Assembly (NCBI GenBank): GCA_933207985.1
Contig: OW240921.1
Coordinates: 114,826,021-114,890,020, forward strand
From: Pelobates cultripes
Lineage: Eukaryota > Chordata > Amphibia > Anura > Pelobatidae
Direction of reading: 5' to 3'
DNA: 64,000 nt
The notes under the pieces were generated by a model that was given only the letters and a program-made list of their open reading frames with translations, was not told the DNA's origin and did no database searches. Position 1 is the stretch's first letter. Every line of letters starts with the position of its first letter. The position numbers were made by a program, and so were the translations under genes. Positions 40,264 through 51,640 of the stretch are shown here, piece by piece.

Positions 40264-42560
40264 CCATAGCTTTTTGCAGTCTGAACATGTCTATCATTAT
40301 AAATAATGGTTAATAGTAAGTTAAGTAAAGTTCCTAAATGTCTTTGGATAAAACATTAACTATTGCGGTACTATCATTTATATCAATTAGACTATAACAA
40401 TTATACCACCCTGTAACTAAAATGAATAACCAGTAGTGGCTGGGTTAATAAACATGTCACAAACCCTTCTAATGCTAAACCATCATTTAAAGTAAAGGAT
40501 GTTACTGTAAACATAAGATCTGTAACTAGCAAGATTCGATTAAGTAAAGATACAATGTTTAAAATAACTTGCATTATTTAGCTATTTCCCTTGTTGCAAG
40601 ATGAAGCTGGATAATCAGCTGTTATGCTCTTATATTCGTATCCAACAGATCTCATTTGTAGGTCACACCACAGTTGCAAATTACATTTTAGCAACCTTCT
40701 CTTTTTTTTATATCACGGACACATTGTTGATACAGGGAAACATTACAACATGTCTCTAAATGGGACGAGCATAATAGGGGTAGGCCTCATGATGGAGGCA
40801 GCCATGACAGGGGCGGGGAAGGAAATGACAGCAAGGGAGGAAGTGAGATGACGTCCATGATAGGTGTGGGAAAGGAAGACAGGAGGTGTGGGCATGGTAA
40901 GGGCGGAAGTGACGTCACTTTCAACAATACACTATATTATAACTATTAAAATAAGTCAGAGAAGCAACATTCCGTTCTGCAAAATGAAATACTAAACTAT
41001 GAACAGACCTGGCAGGTTAAATAAGACAGTTGAGAACATTATGCATTTAACAGCCCATACAGCTGTTTCTAGAAACATGTACTTTAAAATAACTTTAAAA
41101 TAATAAAATGATGCAAAATAAACTCGCGGAATTCAACCAAATTCCCTTATCTTCCTCAAACCATTAATCACTTTCCTCCTCTTATACTGACTTAACAACA
41201 TCGCATATTCCCTCTACACCTTCCTAAATCCCGTATTCAACACTGAATGCAATCTTGTGAGCTCGTCACTCCCACAATCCTCAGTACCTTATACTCTTAT
41301 CAGTAGCTTCTGAATAACTCTACAGAACACCGAAGAGACAGACCTAAATCGCAAGCATGGGGGGATTTGAGTGGAACAAGAGAGAGACTGCCTGCCAGCA
41401 CGAATTTAACCATGTCAACGCTGTACAGTAACAAGACAGAAGGACAATTACATTACAAAGCAAAGAGACACAAAAACACAACATTTCATTTATACCCCCA
41501 CCCTCTACCAGGGTAATGGCTAACACAAAATACAAAAACCCCACAGCGTTTTAAGATTGGGGTGGGATGGTGACCATGGTCAGCTACATTTCGGTCATTA
41601 CTGACAGGATGATGGAAGTGGTCACCTCCTGGACAGGGCACTGGCTGGGATAACTTCCCAGTAACACAATTATTATGATATACATACAATCTTAAACCTT
41701 TGTGATCAATTTCTTCCTCAACCTATCCCTTTTGCTGAATAGCTCTTGCTACTCGGTACCAGGCTTCTGCTGTACAAACCAAATCTTGGTCCGACAGCTT
41801 CCCTTTCTTCTGTCAGTAACTTACGCCAGCTCTCTGGCTACAATCTGCTGCACAGAGGTACGGTAATTCCACATACTTTAGCAATCTTACTCACTTTCTT
41901 AACCATCTCTTCTCCTTCTCTGTCTTCCACTAGATCACATGCTAACCAACCCTTACTGGGTTTATCTAACTTCTGCCCCTTCCTCCCTATACAAGGCGTC
42001 CCAGATATAGAGAGAGAAAGGAACAGAACGTCTACCGTGCTCGACTGCTACTTTAAGAGCAAGCTCTTTAAGTACGTCTTCCCAAAACGTAGACTAGTCA
42101 CTGATTCCACCTACCTGTGGTAGCCGCGGATTGGAGCGTGGCGAGAAGTGTGTGACCAATCACTTCTCTCAACAAAGAGAAAGAGAAATAGGAGGGGAAA
42201 GTGTAAATAGTACAGTGAGTAAGATAGAAGTAAACACAGGAATCTGTGTGACAGACAATTAAGACAATAACATTTCAGTGTAAATACAGTGAATGCATCA
42301 CAGTTCAAATAAGTTCAACAGTTTTATCCCTTGCCTTTACTCGTGTGGCCAAAAGCCACCTCCCTCAACCTCGTAGTGTCCCTGTTGCGGACCCAACCGC
42401 AAGTCTCACTACCAGCAGCCACAGGAAACAGCAACAGCTTCCAACCCGAATCCTGTATAGCCTAAAGAATTGGAATCTTACCTGTCTCAGCGCTTGAGAC
42501 TGGAATTTTACCAAGAAGAAGTGTCTGATGAGGCTAGCTAAGCGGTCAAAATGACACTCT
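40264..42560. other. No gag, 5' LTR or gene recognised
   Basis: This is where gag and the leader of the retrovirus would be expected. All frames are short and without capsid or zinc-knuckle motifs. The sequence is AT-rich to about 41.2 kb and more mixed beyond. Confidence 0.55.
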
Positions 42561-42562
42561 GG

Positions 42563-42738
42563 GGAACCCCCAGGAAGCAATGAGTCTACATCATCCTCCA
42601 CAGATTCCCCCTACTCTTTTTCCTTACAGCCACAGCCACGTGGCTCCTAAAAGAGTTAAACAGGCAATAGAGGACCCCCAGGAAAACTTCCACAGGTCCA
42701 CCCCCTTTTTTCCTTACTACCACAGGCATGTGGTACCT
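42563..42738. repeat. Two imperfect direct repeat units running into the gap
   Basis: GACCCCCAGGAA, CCACAG and TTTTCCTTAC with CACGTGGCTCCT (first unit, to 42648) recur as GACCCCCAGGAA, CCACAGG, TTTTCCTTAC and CATGTGGTACCT (second unit, to 42738), about 90 bases apart. Confidence 0.7.
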
Positions 42739-43368
42739 NNNNNNNNNNNNNNNNNNNNNNNNNNNNNNNNNNNNNNNNNNNNNNNNNNNNNNNNNNNNNN
42801 NNNNNNNNNNNNNNNNNNNNNNNNNNNNNNNNNNNNNNNNNNNNNNNNNNNNNNNNNNNNNNNNNNNNNNNNNNNNNNNNNNNNNNNNNNNNNNNNNNNN
42901 NNNNNNNNNNNNNNNNNNNNNNNNNNNNNNNNNNNNNNNNNNNNNNNNNNNNNNNNNNNNNNNNNNNNNNNNNNNNNNNNNNNNNNNNNNNNNNNNNNNN
43001 NNNNNNNNNNNNNNNNNNNNNNNNNNNNNNNNNNNNNNNNNNNNNNNNNNNNNNNNNNNNNNNNNNNNNNNNNNNNNNNNNNNNNNNNNNNNNNNNNNNN
43101 NNNNNNNNNNNNNNNNNNNNNNNNNNNNNNNNNNNNNNNNNNNNNNNNNNNNNNNNNNNNNNNNNNNNNNNNNNNNNNNNNNNNNNNNNNNNNNNNNNNN
43201 NNNNNNNNNNNNNNNNNNNNNNNNNNNNNNNNNNNNNNNNNNNNNNNNNNNNNNNNNNNNNNNNNNNNNNNNNNNNNNNNNNNNNNNNNNNNNNNNNNNN
43301 NNNNNNNNNNNNNNNNNNNNNNNNNNNNNNNNNNNNNNNNNNNNNNNNNNNNNNNNNNNNNNNNNNNN
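42739..43368. other. Assembly gap (630 N)
   Basis: Unsequenced. Frames reported across it are artefacts. Confidence 1.
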
Positions 43369-43488
43369 TCCTGTTACATACAGGTTTATATAGGCAGTGA
43401 ACATATTAGAAAATGGCGCCAAAATGATGTCAAAATGGCGCCATTTTCTAATATGTTCACTGCCTATATAAACCTGTATGTAACAGGA
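43369..43488. repeat. Perfect inverted repeat, 53-bp arms, at the gap edge
   Basis: Arms 43369-43421 and 43436-43488 are exact reverse complements with a 14-base loop (AAATGATGTCAAAA). The left arm starts at the first base after the gap, so it may extend into it. Confidence 0.95.
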
Positions 43489-43503
43489 TGTACTTTCTGA
43501 TCT

Positions 43504-43539
43504 CCACTTGATAAAGCCTAAGGGCGAAACGCGTTGTGG
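43504..43539 (+). ncRNA. Hammerhead-like motif 3 (mutated core)
   Basis: CCAC, TTGATAA, a GCC/GGC stem, GAAA, CGCGTT, GTGG. Stem I CCAC/GTGG is intact. Two core positions differ from CTGATGA, so it is probably inactive. Confidence 0.45.
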
Positions 43540-43699
43540 TTTTTTAAACTATATTGTTTTAAATAAAGGTATTTTGGCCACTTTCTTACCGTGAGTTAGC
43601 CATCTTACTTTTTATTACTATTATTATTTTACTTTTTTATTACTACCATCCTTTTATCCAGCACAGAAGTGTTTTTACTTTCCAGTGAGGATATTACTC

Positions 43700-43960
43700 C
43701 CAAGAATCCTAGGTGGGGATTATACCACTCAAGCTGTATTCATTGAACAGTCAGTCTGTTCAACTAAATGTGAGTAACCACTTGGTTTTTTATCTTTTCA
43801 CCTCTGGCATTTTATACTTTGAGCACCATTGTTGTTCCTGCTTTTATTTCCACATATGGTCCCCTAATCAAGAAAGAATACTAAGACCTCACGTATCCCA
43901 TAAGTGGGGATTATACCACTGTACGTTATCAACACTAGAGCTAAGTCCATAGCTCTTGAA
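43700..43960 (+). repeat. Tandem copies of a GTGGGGATTATACCACT-bearing unit
   Basis: The 17-mer occurs near 43713 and 43903, about 190 bases apart, downstream of hammerhead-like motif 3. Variants at about 54812 and 54975 show the same repeat family. Confidence 0.65.
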
Positions 43961-44579
43961 AACGTGAGTAGGACCATATACTCTTTTATTGTTTCTACCC
44001 CTTTCGGGACATACTATACCATCAGTTGTTATTTTCTCATTTCATATGATGTACAAAGACGCATCTACACCACTCTGAAGAATCCCTCACTACAAAAGAC
44101 TGTATTCACCTCTACAAGGATATACCTCGTTGTTTGATTCATCTACCAGTCAGACTATTTATTCTGGACTTCTATTTTGCTTAGTATCTATCATATATAT
44201 TGTATTCTAGTCTGCCTATTCTGTGCTCTTTTAATTTATGTGCTTTATAGTGGCGCTGCCTTCCTTTCTTTTTTCTGTACCATTTCTGTTGTAAGGCCTG
44301 TGAGGGAGCCCTACTTTTTAGGTGTGCTGCCACTTTTTACTTATTTATTATTATTTCTGTTGTATTTTGTATAGATAGAGAGCGCTGATCCCTTTCTTCT
44401 GTTCTGAACTTGATGGACACAAGTCTCTTTTCAGCTATGTAACTATGTAAATATGTAACCTTGATGAGCTGCCAGAACAGGAATAAATGCCCCCTGACTA
44501 ACAGTTCCTGAATGAACCTGCGGGTATAACATTAACAAAAACACATAGATTGTAACCAAATAGTAGATATCAGCATAGA

Positions 44580-44828
44580 TGTCAGGATCCCTTCTCTGTT
44601 ACCCAGGCTTGTTTCCCAGGTTACTCACCTTTCACATGTTGCTGAAGGTCCTCTTCAGCTCTCCCCTGCCTGCTCCAGCCATTTTATGATGCAAAAAAGG
44701 GGCTTCGACGTCATGACGCAAATGACCCACTACCCTTGTACTTATACGTTAGTCTGGCCATTTTAATGTCTAGTATACGTTACCTTGTCTCTACATTCTG
44801 CGTGTTGGATCTCAGTTGTAGCCTGACA
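44580..44828 (+). repeat. 5' LTR, internally deleted (249 bp)
   Basis: TGTCAGGATCCC to GCCTGACA. Compared with the 548-bp 3' LTR it lacks about 300 bases, including TATA and the start site. Confidence 0.9.
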
Positions 44829-44830
44829 TT

Positions 44831-44840
44831 ACAACAGGGC
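44831..44840 (+). other. Self-priming primer-binding site
   Basis: ACAACAGGGC, two bases after the 5' LTR, is the exact reverse complement of GCCCTGTTGT at 46949-46958 in the 3' LTR. It has no TGG start expected of a tRNA site. Confidence 0.75.
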
Positions 44841-44844
44841 CTTT

Positions 44845-46692
44845 ATGGATCCTGCAGGTGTAGGTGCTCAATTGGCTTCATATGATAGCCATTTTGAACA
44901 AATGGACCATCGTATGGACCAGATAGCATTAGCCCTTCAAACCCTCATGAATAGACCCAACCCCGGTCCAGAGGCAAGTCGTAACCTTGCCTCGGCTCCG
45001 GTACCCTTGGGCTTAGAGGTTGCTACTGTTGGTGCCTCCTCACATGTTACGTCACCACTATGTTATGGTGGTGCACCTGATGCATGTCGGGGTTTTCTGA
45101 ACAAGGTTAGCATCCATTTTGAATTACAACCTTGTTCTTATCATACTGACAGAGCTATGGTTGGTTTTATCATAACCCTATTAGTTGATAAAGCGTTGAC
45201 ATGGGCCAATCCTCTCTGGGAAAATGAAAACCCTTTGGTTTACAATTATGTTGCTTTTGTGGCTGCATTCAGACCTTGTATTGATTATAGGGGGTTGAAC
45301 AAAATTACTATACGTATTGCTTACCCTATACCTCTAATCACTGAATTGTTTGATAGGCTCAAGGAAGCAAAAATATATACCAAGCTAGATTTTAGGGGAG
45401 CGTATAATCTTGTGAGAATACAAAAAGGAGATGAATGGAAAACAGCATTCAACACCCGTTTTGGGCATTATGAATATACTTTTATGTCTTTTGGGTTGTG
45501 TAACTCCCCGGCTGTTTTCCAAAACTTCATCAATGACGTGTTAAGAGATTTTCTTCAAGACTGTGTCATAGTCTACCTGGATGATATACTGATATATTCT
45601 AAAGACAGGGGAACACATCAGAGACAAGTTATAGATGTCTTGTCTAGATTGTTACTTAACGGACTGTATTGTAAACTTGAAAAGTGCCTTTTCGATCAAC
45701 ATCAAGTCAGCTTTCTAGCTTTCTAGGGTATGTGATATCCGAGAAAGGGTTTTCGATGGATCCGAAAAAATTGGATTCCATACTCCAATGGCCATTGCCT
45801 AATGGGTTAAAGGCCATTCAGAGGTTCATAGGTTTTGCTAACTATTATAGACAATTTATAAAGGGTTTTTCGTCCATAGTCGCTCCCATAACTAACATGA
45901 CAAAAAAAGGAATTAATTCAAAGAAATGGGAGGCTAATGCTCTAAATGCTTTTGAGGTCCTTAAAACCTCTTTTGCATCAGCTCCTGTTTTAGTACATCC
46001 TGTTCCTAGCCTTCCCTTTTTGTTGGAGGTAGATGCTTCCGAGACTGGTGTAGGAGCAGTCTTGTCACAACGACCAAGTCCTGATCGACCCCTAGATCCT
46101 TGTGGGTTCTATTCAAGGAAATTATCTGATACAGAAAGACGATATGACATTGGAGACAGAGAACTCCTTGCCATAATTCTTGCCCTAAAAGAATGGCGTC
46201 ACTTATTGGAAGGTATACTCTATTCCTGTGACTATCCTTACTGATCATAAAAACCTATCATATATTGGAGAGGCCAAACGTCTTTCTGCTAGACAAGCTA
46301 GATGGTCTCTTTTTCTAACTCGTTTCAATTACGTATTGACTTATAGACCTGGTTCTAAGAATTCTAAAGCCGATGCATTATCACATCAATACGAACCTAT
46401 TGTGAATCATACTTTTGATGTATCTTCTGTTGTCCTTTCCTCTGTGTTGGTTGATGGTAATGAGGAATACAAGATTTCTCTCTTTTTGATTCTCGTTATT
46501 CTCGTGGCAAGTTGCAACATTTGGTTGACTGGAAGGATTACGGTCCTGAAGACAGGTCTTGGGTTGACTGTTCTGATATCTCTGTGCCTCATCTTCTCCG
46601 TTCTTTCCATTCCCGTTTCCCATCTCGCCCTGGGTCCTTCCGTTCTGTGGGCAGTTCTGGAGGCGGGGGTACTATCAGGATCCCTTCTCTGA
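44845..46692 (+). pseudogene. Gag-RT-RNase H-chromodomain remnant
   Basis: The first frame (44845-45726) starts [10 protein letters not shown] with a gag N-terminus of about 145 residues fused directly to RT at [10 protein letters not shown], so the gag end and protease are missing. RT has KLDFRGAYN and [11 protein letters not shown]. An 8-bp tandem duplication (AGCTTTCT, 45709-45724) then shifts the frame and creates a stop. RNase H continues in a second frame (LEVDASETG, GDRELLAI), and an extra base near 46222 shifts it again to a third ([14 protein letters not shown]). That frame runs straight into a chromodomain ([15 protein letters not shown], about 46447-46610), which normally follows integrase; integrase is gone. 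Confidence 0.85.
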
Positions 46693-47220
46693 TACCCAGG
46701 CTTGTTCCCTCACCTTTCACATGTTGCTGCAGGTCCTCTTCAGCTCTCCCCTGCCTGCTCCAGACGTTTTTGCGCTGGCTGCGATAGCTCCGCCCCTTTT
46801 TATGACGCAAAAAATGGGCGCCGACGCCATGGTGCAAATGATGTCACAGATCACCAAAACGTCCAAATTATGACGTTTTGGGGGTGTGGCTACCGTCCTA
46901 ACAAGCTACAGCCACAGTATAAAAAGGATTTCATGAGTTAGGTTCTTTGCCCTGTTGTGGTTCATTTTTGGTCCCAATAGTGCTATTCTGTATTCAGTGA
47001 TTTATATTCTGGCTTTTGACCTTGGCTTTGTTTGACTATTCTGTTTTCTGTACTCCTTGACCCAGCTTTGGCTTCTCGCTTGTCCTGTTTTCTGTACTCC
47101 TTGACCCCGGCTTGACTTTGACTACCCTTGTACTTATACGTTAGTCCGGCCATTCTAAGGTCCGGTATATGTTACCTTGTCTCTACATTCTGCGTGTTGG
47201 ATCTCAGTTGTATCCTAACA
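46673..47220 (+). repeat. 3' LTR (548 bp)
   Basis: Follows a GGAGGCGGGGG polypurine tract. Begins TATCAGGATCCC (G-to-A against the 5' LTR) and ends GTATCCTAACA. Confidence 0.9.
46918..46958 (+). promoter_or_regulatory. LTR promoter: TATA box and predicted RNA start
   Basis: TATAAAAAGG at 46918-46927 predicts initiation near 46949, where GCCCTGTTGT begins, the ten bases complementary to the primer site at 44831. Confidence 0.7.
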
Positions 47221-48020
47221 ATAGAATATTAAATATAACTTCCGCCTCCAGCCAATATAATACTACAAAATTAAAAAATTGAACTGTAATATCATATGTA
47301 ACTTGTAGGGGGAACCTTAACCTGGATTGTGATAAATATACAACCAATTTGTATCAATTTGTGTAGCCTCTGGATTTAGGAATAAAAGGCAATCGTGAGG
47401 AATCACACAGATATCCTATATCTTAAACAGGTGTTTGTGCATTCCCAATTCAGTCAGTTCATATGAATTTTATACGAACGTCTAAGAATAGCATGCATCA
47501 GCTAGTGTATGCAAAGGGAGCCGAACGAGGGTCCCTGTTCGTGCAGGTGAAAGACCCGAAAGACCCTACAAGAAAGCAATTTAAGTATGCGTACATGCGA
47601 GTCTATACAAAAACAGCTGAACACATGTGAAAATTGTATGAAACAGCAAGTAGTGGAATAGACCCAAACCAGGATGATGTCAAACGATACGCCCAAGGCA
47701 CGACGGTTTGGGCCTAACTTATGGTTAAATGAGCACTTCCGAGTTAGTCTCCGGCAAAGCTGGATGGGAAAGTGGGCTGGAAGCATTTGGTGAGCGGGCA
47801 GGTAAGAAGAACCAGAGGGACAGAAAGCCAGGAACTAGTATCACAAGGACACAGGTAACAAAACAGAAAGATTGCGACTTGTGAGTGACCGGAAGTAGTC
47901 ACACTCAACTCGCCAGACCAATAACGGTAAGTAAGAGAGGATTGGAGGCCCTTATAAAGGCCCAACTATAGGCCCAGCCTTATATGTATATATGTATATA
48001 TATAGAGAGAGAGGAATACA
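47221..48020. other. Intergenic sequence, nothing recognised
   Basis: No gene. Ends in a short TA/GA microsatellite. Confidence 0.45.
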
Positions 48021-48030
48021 AGTGATGCTG

Positions 48031-48071
48031 TGTCCTAATGAAAGCTCCGACCGGGAGCTGAAACATTGACA
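48031..48071 (+). ncRNA. Hammerhead-like motif 4
   Basis: TGTC, CTAATGA, stem AGCTCC/GGAGCT with loop GACCG, GAAA, CATT, GACA. Stem I TGTC/GACA pairs. One core base (G5) is changed to A, and there is an extra A before stem II, as in motifs 1 and 2. Confidence 0.5.
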
Positions 48072-48215
48072 TCTTTGGATTCACCAAAAATACATCGGAT
48101 GAACAAAGCCTAGAGTGCTGGTATTTTTTTGATATTCCTATATTTCTGTGACTTGGCACCAGGTATTTAATACTTTTTTTTTCTTTTTTTAGTAGGAGTG
48201 CAAGAGGTTGATCTG

Positions 48216-48217
<2 letters not shown>

Positions 48218-48292
<75 letters not shown>
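48218..48292. repeat. (TA)n microsatellite
   Basis: TA repeats with one short interruption. Confidence 0.95.
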
Positions 48293-48295
<3 letters not shown>

Positions 48296-48368
48296 AATAG
48301 AAAACATATGGACTGCACTCACGGTCTCTCCAAGTGTAGTTGTCTTTATTCCATAAGTAAAAACAGCA

Positions 48369-48408
48369 GATCGATGTTTCGGTCCTCTCTGAGACCTTTT
48401 TCAAGATC
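48369..48408 (-). ncRNA. Hammerhead-like motif 5 (mutated core)
   Basis: Minus strand: GATC, TTGAAAA, a GGTC/GACC stem, GAAA, CATC, GATC. The order and spacing match motif 1, but the CTGATGA box is degraded. It lies in a repeat that shares the TGTTTCGGTCC-type sequence with the 10.3 kb inverted repeat. Confidence 0.45.
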
Positions 48409-48409
48409 A

Positions 48410-50000
48410 AATGGCATAATTCCCATGTGCAAACAATAAAACATATATACATCCATATTAATTAGAAAAGTGACTTATCCCAGGGGTTGTCTGTTTCTAC
48501 CGGCGTTCGTGTGCATTCACCACACATGTCCGTGAAGCCACTCCCCCTCCGTAATCACGGAATGACGTCACGTAATGCCGTTGTCATGGCGACGCGTCAG
48601 TCATTGCTATGGTAACCGCCTATAGGAAATGACACATCGTGAAAAGATAGAAAGCCTGGTTTTACACCACTGATATGTGCAATTGCATAGTGACATAACA
48701 TGCATTAAAAAGAAAAAGTGATTAAAAGCTCTTGTACATATATAAGGCAACTGTAACAACTAGCCTGAAAGCCTAGTAAACCAGCAATATGAACTATAGT
48801 GCGAATGCATAAATGCACATAAGTGTACTGCAACTTAATTATAGGGATCCATAAGGACCTTAAAGGGCCCTTACTATAAAAAAGTGCTGAATCTTATTTC
48901 AAGTGCTAATTCTTATTTAAAGTGCTATAAGCTAATAAAGTGCACTAGTATGAATATAAAGTGCACTGGAAATAATTAAATTGCACTAACAGGCATATTA
49001 AGTACTTAAAGTAAAATATGAAGTATGCGATAGTCAAAAATGTAATATGTGAATTTAAAGTGCTAAGTTAATACATAAAGTGTATTTTAGCTTATACTGT
49101 ACATATTGCATTACTAAATTAAACTCATTCTTGACTTCTTGCTGATACCGTTTACCTATATACAAAAAACAGTTATTAGTTAGATGTCCCGACACACATA
49201 TGTATTAGTATCAAAAAAAATATAAACATTTTTTTTCCATACATATAAAAAATCCCTTTATATATAAATAAAAAGTATATCAATAAGGTATCGAGAAATT
49301 TATGTTAATTATCATACCTTCATGTTAAATCTCTATAATTTATAATACACGATTCATGATCCTTAACTTTTAATTTTAAGTTCTATAATTAACCATAATT
49401 GAAATACAACATAATATTTAATAGATACCTATATCTTAGTTAATGTATATTCGGGTTCATCTAACCATAACAAAAATAAAAACAATTGAAAACAAGCAGG
49501 ATATTTTTAAAGAAACAAACATATATTTGTATTCAGCAATGTCCCACATGTATAACAGTACCCCCTATGCACAAGTTTTATGGGGTTTTTGAAAGTTACA
49601 GTGTCAGTTATAGGACATTTCCCCTTTTCGGTTTTTACACATTGAAATTTGGCAGTTTGGTTTGATGATCCTATGTTGACTTTTAGACTGCGTGGCAGGC
49701 CACAAATGAAAATTACCCCCCTCATGGCATACCATTTGCAAAAGTAGACAACTCAAGGAATTCAAGTCCAGTATTTCTTAGTAGCCACTTAGTCACAAAC
49801 CCTGGCCACAGTTAGGCTTTTATATTTCTTTTTTGCATATTCCACAAATAAACTGCCCTTTCACTGATTATATCATCAGTGTTATATGTTTTACTTGTCT
49901 AAAACACTAATATTTGTGTTTAGTAATATCTCACAAGTCTTTTTTACTAGCCACTTAGCCACAAAGTTAGTGTCAGGGTCAATCCAAGGGTCACTGATAC
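48410..50000. other. Intergenic sequence, mostly AT-rich
   Basis: 48480-48660 looks like the body of an interspersed repeat (GAATGACGTCACGTAATGCC). Nothing is recognised beyond that. Confidence 0.4.
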
Positions 50001-50499
50001 CTGGGTGCAATAATATTTTTGGTGCCCCTGGTGGGCATAGTTATATTGGTAACCCCTCCCTTTACAAACATAATACTTCTAGCCACACCCATTTGGTATG
50101 GAAACCACTATACCTCAGGCCCCCCAACTTCACCGGGTAACATGTCACCCACCCCGTACAGTGCCAGCGTTGCCAACAAGCTTATCAGTCTCATTTTTCT
50201 GCCCAGCTCCCCAGTCCCAGCTCTGCCCCAATACAGCTTCCTAGTGCCCTATTTGTGCCCAAAAAGCTTATCGGTGCCAGGGGCAAATCTAGAACCTAAT
50301 CTTTGGAGTGGCACTGATATTGGGCCCTAGTAAGGAGATATGGGCTGTAATTGAGGAGTTAAGACCTGCATTTGGGGGCTAGCAGCTATAATGTGGGGGA
50401 TATGGGCTTAAATTGTGGGGAGAGTGGCTGTAGGTGGAGGATATGGACTGTATTATGAAAATATGGTCTGTAGTAGTGTGTATGAGATGTAAAAGAGAG

Positions 50500-51060
50500 G
50501 TAAGTGGCAATGGTGTCTCCAGGATTCATATGGTGGGGGGGGGGCACATGAGGGGCCAGGGATCAAAGTAGGGGGGCAGTTATAAAGGGGCCCAGGTCTC
50601 CATGGCGACTAGAAATTTCACCCTGGCGCCTGAGATTGGTCAGCCCTTTGCTAAGCCATGCAGGAAACATTGAAACCTGCCACCATGGGGACCTTTGAAG
50701 CTTTATGCCGTGGGGAGGATGTAGGCGGCATGTAAGGCAGCAGTAACCTTCCTGCAGTTCCTCTCTGGTCCCTCGCATGCTGTTTAGTGACATGACATCA
50801 CTGCGACCCGGGCATCACTACAGAGAGCACACAGGGGAGCAGAGAGGAGCCTCACTGGACACCAGGGAAAGATCCACTCAACTCTTCCAAAGGTAGGGAG
50901 GATGGATGGACATAAATTAAAATAAAAATAGCAATTTGTGAGTGTGTGAGAAAATGTGTGCATCTGTCAGTGTGTGTGTATGTGTCTGTCAGTGTGTGTA
51001 TGTGTCTCAGAGTGTGTGTGTGTCTGTCAGTGTGTGTTTCAGGCAGAGATTGTGTGCCTG
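50500..51060. mobile_element. Third copy of the TG-bearing hAT-derived family (partial)
   Basis: CTCAACTCTTCCAAAGGTAG followed by an AT-rich stretch and TTTGTGAGTGTG then a TGTCAGTGTG array closely matches 14625-14790. Ends unresolved. Confidence 0.5.
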
Positions 51061-51179
51061 TCAGTAAGTGTCTGTTTAGGTACCTGTCTCCTCTGATCGC
51101 ATAAGGAAGGTGTTTTTACAAACTTTTTTCCGACACCGTGCCAGTTACGTCGTGGCTTGACCTGCCTCTATGGCTGAGA

Positions 51180-51640
51180 TTATCAATGATAGGACAAGCT
51201 CATGGACACAAGCTCATTACAGACAAGCTCACTGATACTTACTGATACACACAAGCTCACTACAGACAAGCTCAGTGACACACGCTCACTACAGAAAAGC
51301 TCACTACAGACAAGCTCACTGACACACACACAAAGCTCACTACAGATAAGCTTACTGATACACACACAAGCTCACTACAGACAAGCTCACTGACACACAC
51401 AAGCTCACTACAGACAAGCTCACTGACACACATGCTCACTACAGACATGCTCAGTCACACACATGCTCATTACAGACAAGCTCACTGACACACATGCTCA
51501 CTACAGACAAACTCACTAACACACATGCTCACTATGGACAAGCTCACTGACATATATGCTCCCTACAAACAACTTCACTGAAACACACACAAGCTCACTA
51601 CAGACAAGCTCACTGACACACACACGAGCTCACTCACTAG
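51180..51640. repeat. Minisatellite, ACAAGCTCACTACAG units
   Basis: About 14 units of roughly 26-36 bp combining GACAAGCTCACT and GACACACAC. Confidence 0.9.

Larger units (their letters stand above)
44580..47220 (+). mobile_element. Tf1/sushi-type chromodomain LTR retrotransposon, internally deleted
   Basis: ATAGA flanks the element on both sides (44575-44579 and 47221-47225), a perfect 5-bp target duplication. Between LTRs lie gag, RT-RNase H and a C-terminal chromodomain. Protease/gag end and almost all integrase are deleted. The site after the 5' LTR matches the RNA start in the 3' LTR, as in self-priming Tf1/sushi elements. Confidence 0.9.

Noticed and set aside
40264..42560. Possible retroviral gag on the minus strand
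   Set aside because: No frame over about 80 codons with capsid or zinc-knuckle features.
42580..43500. Long frames across 42.6-43.5 kb
   Set aside because: They exist only because the 630 N are read as open.
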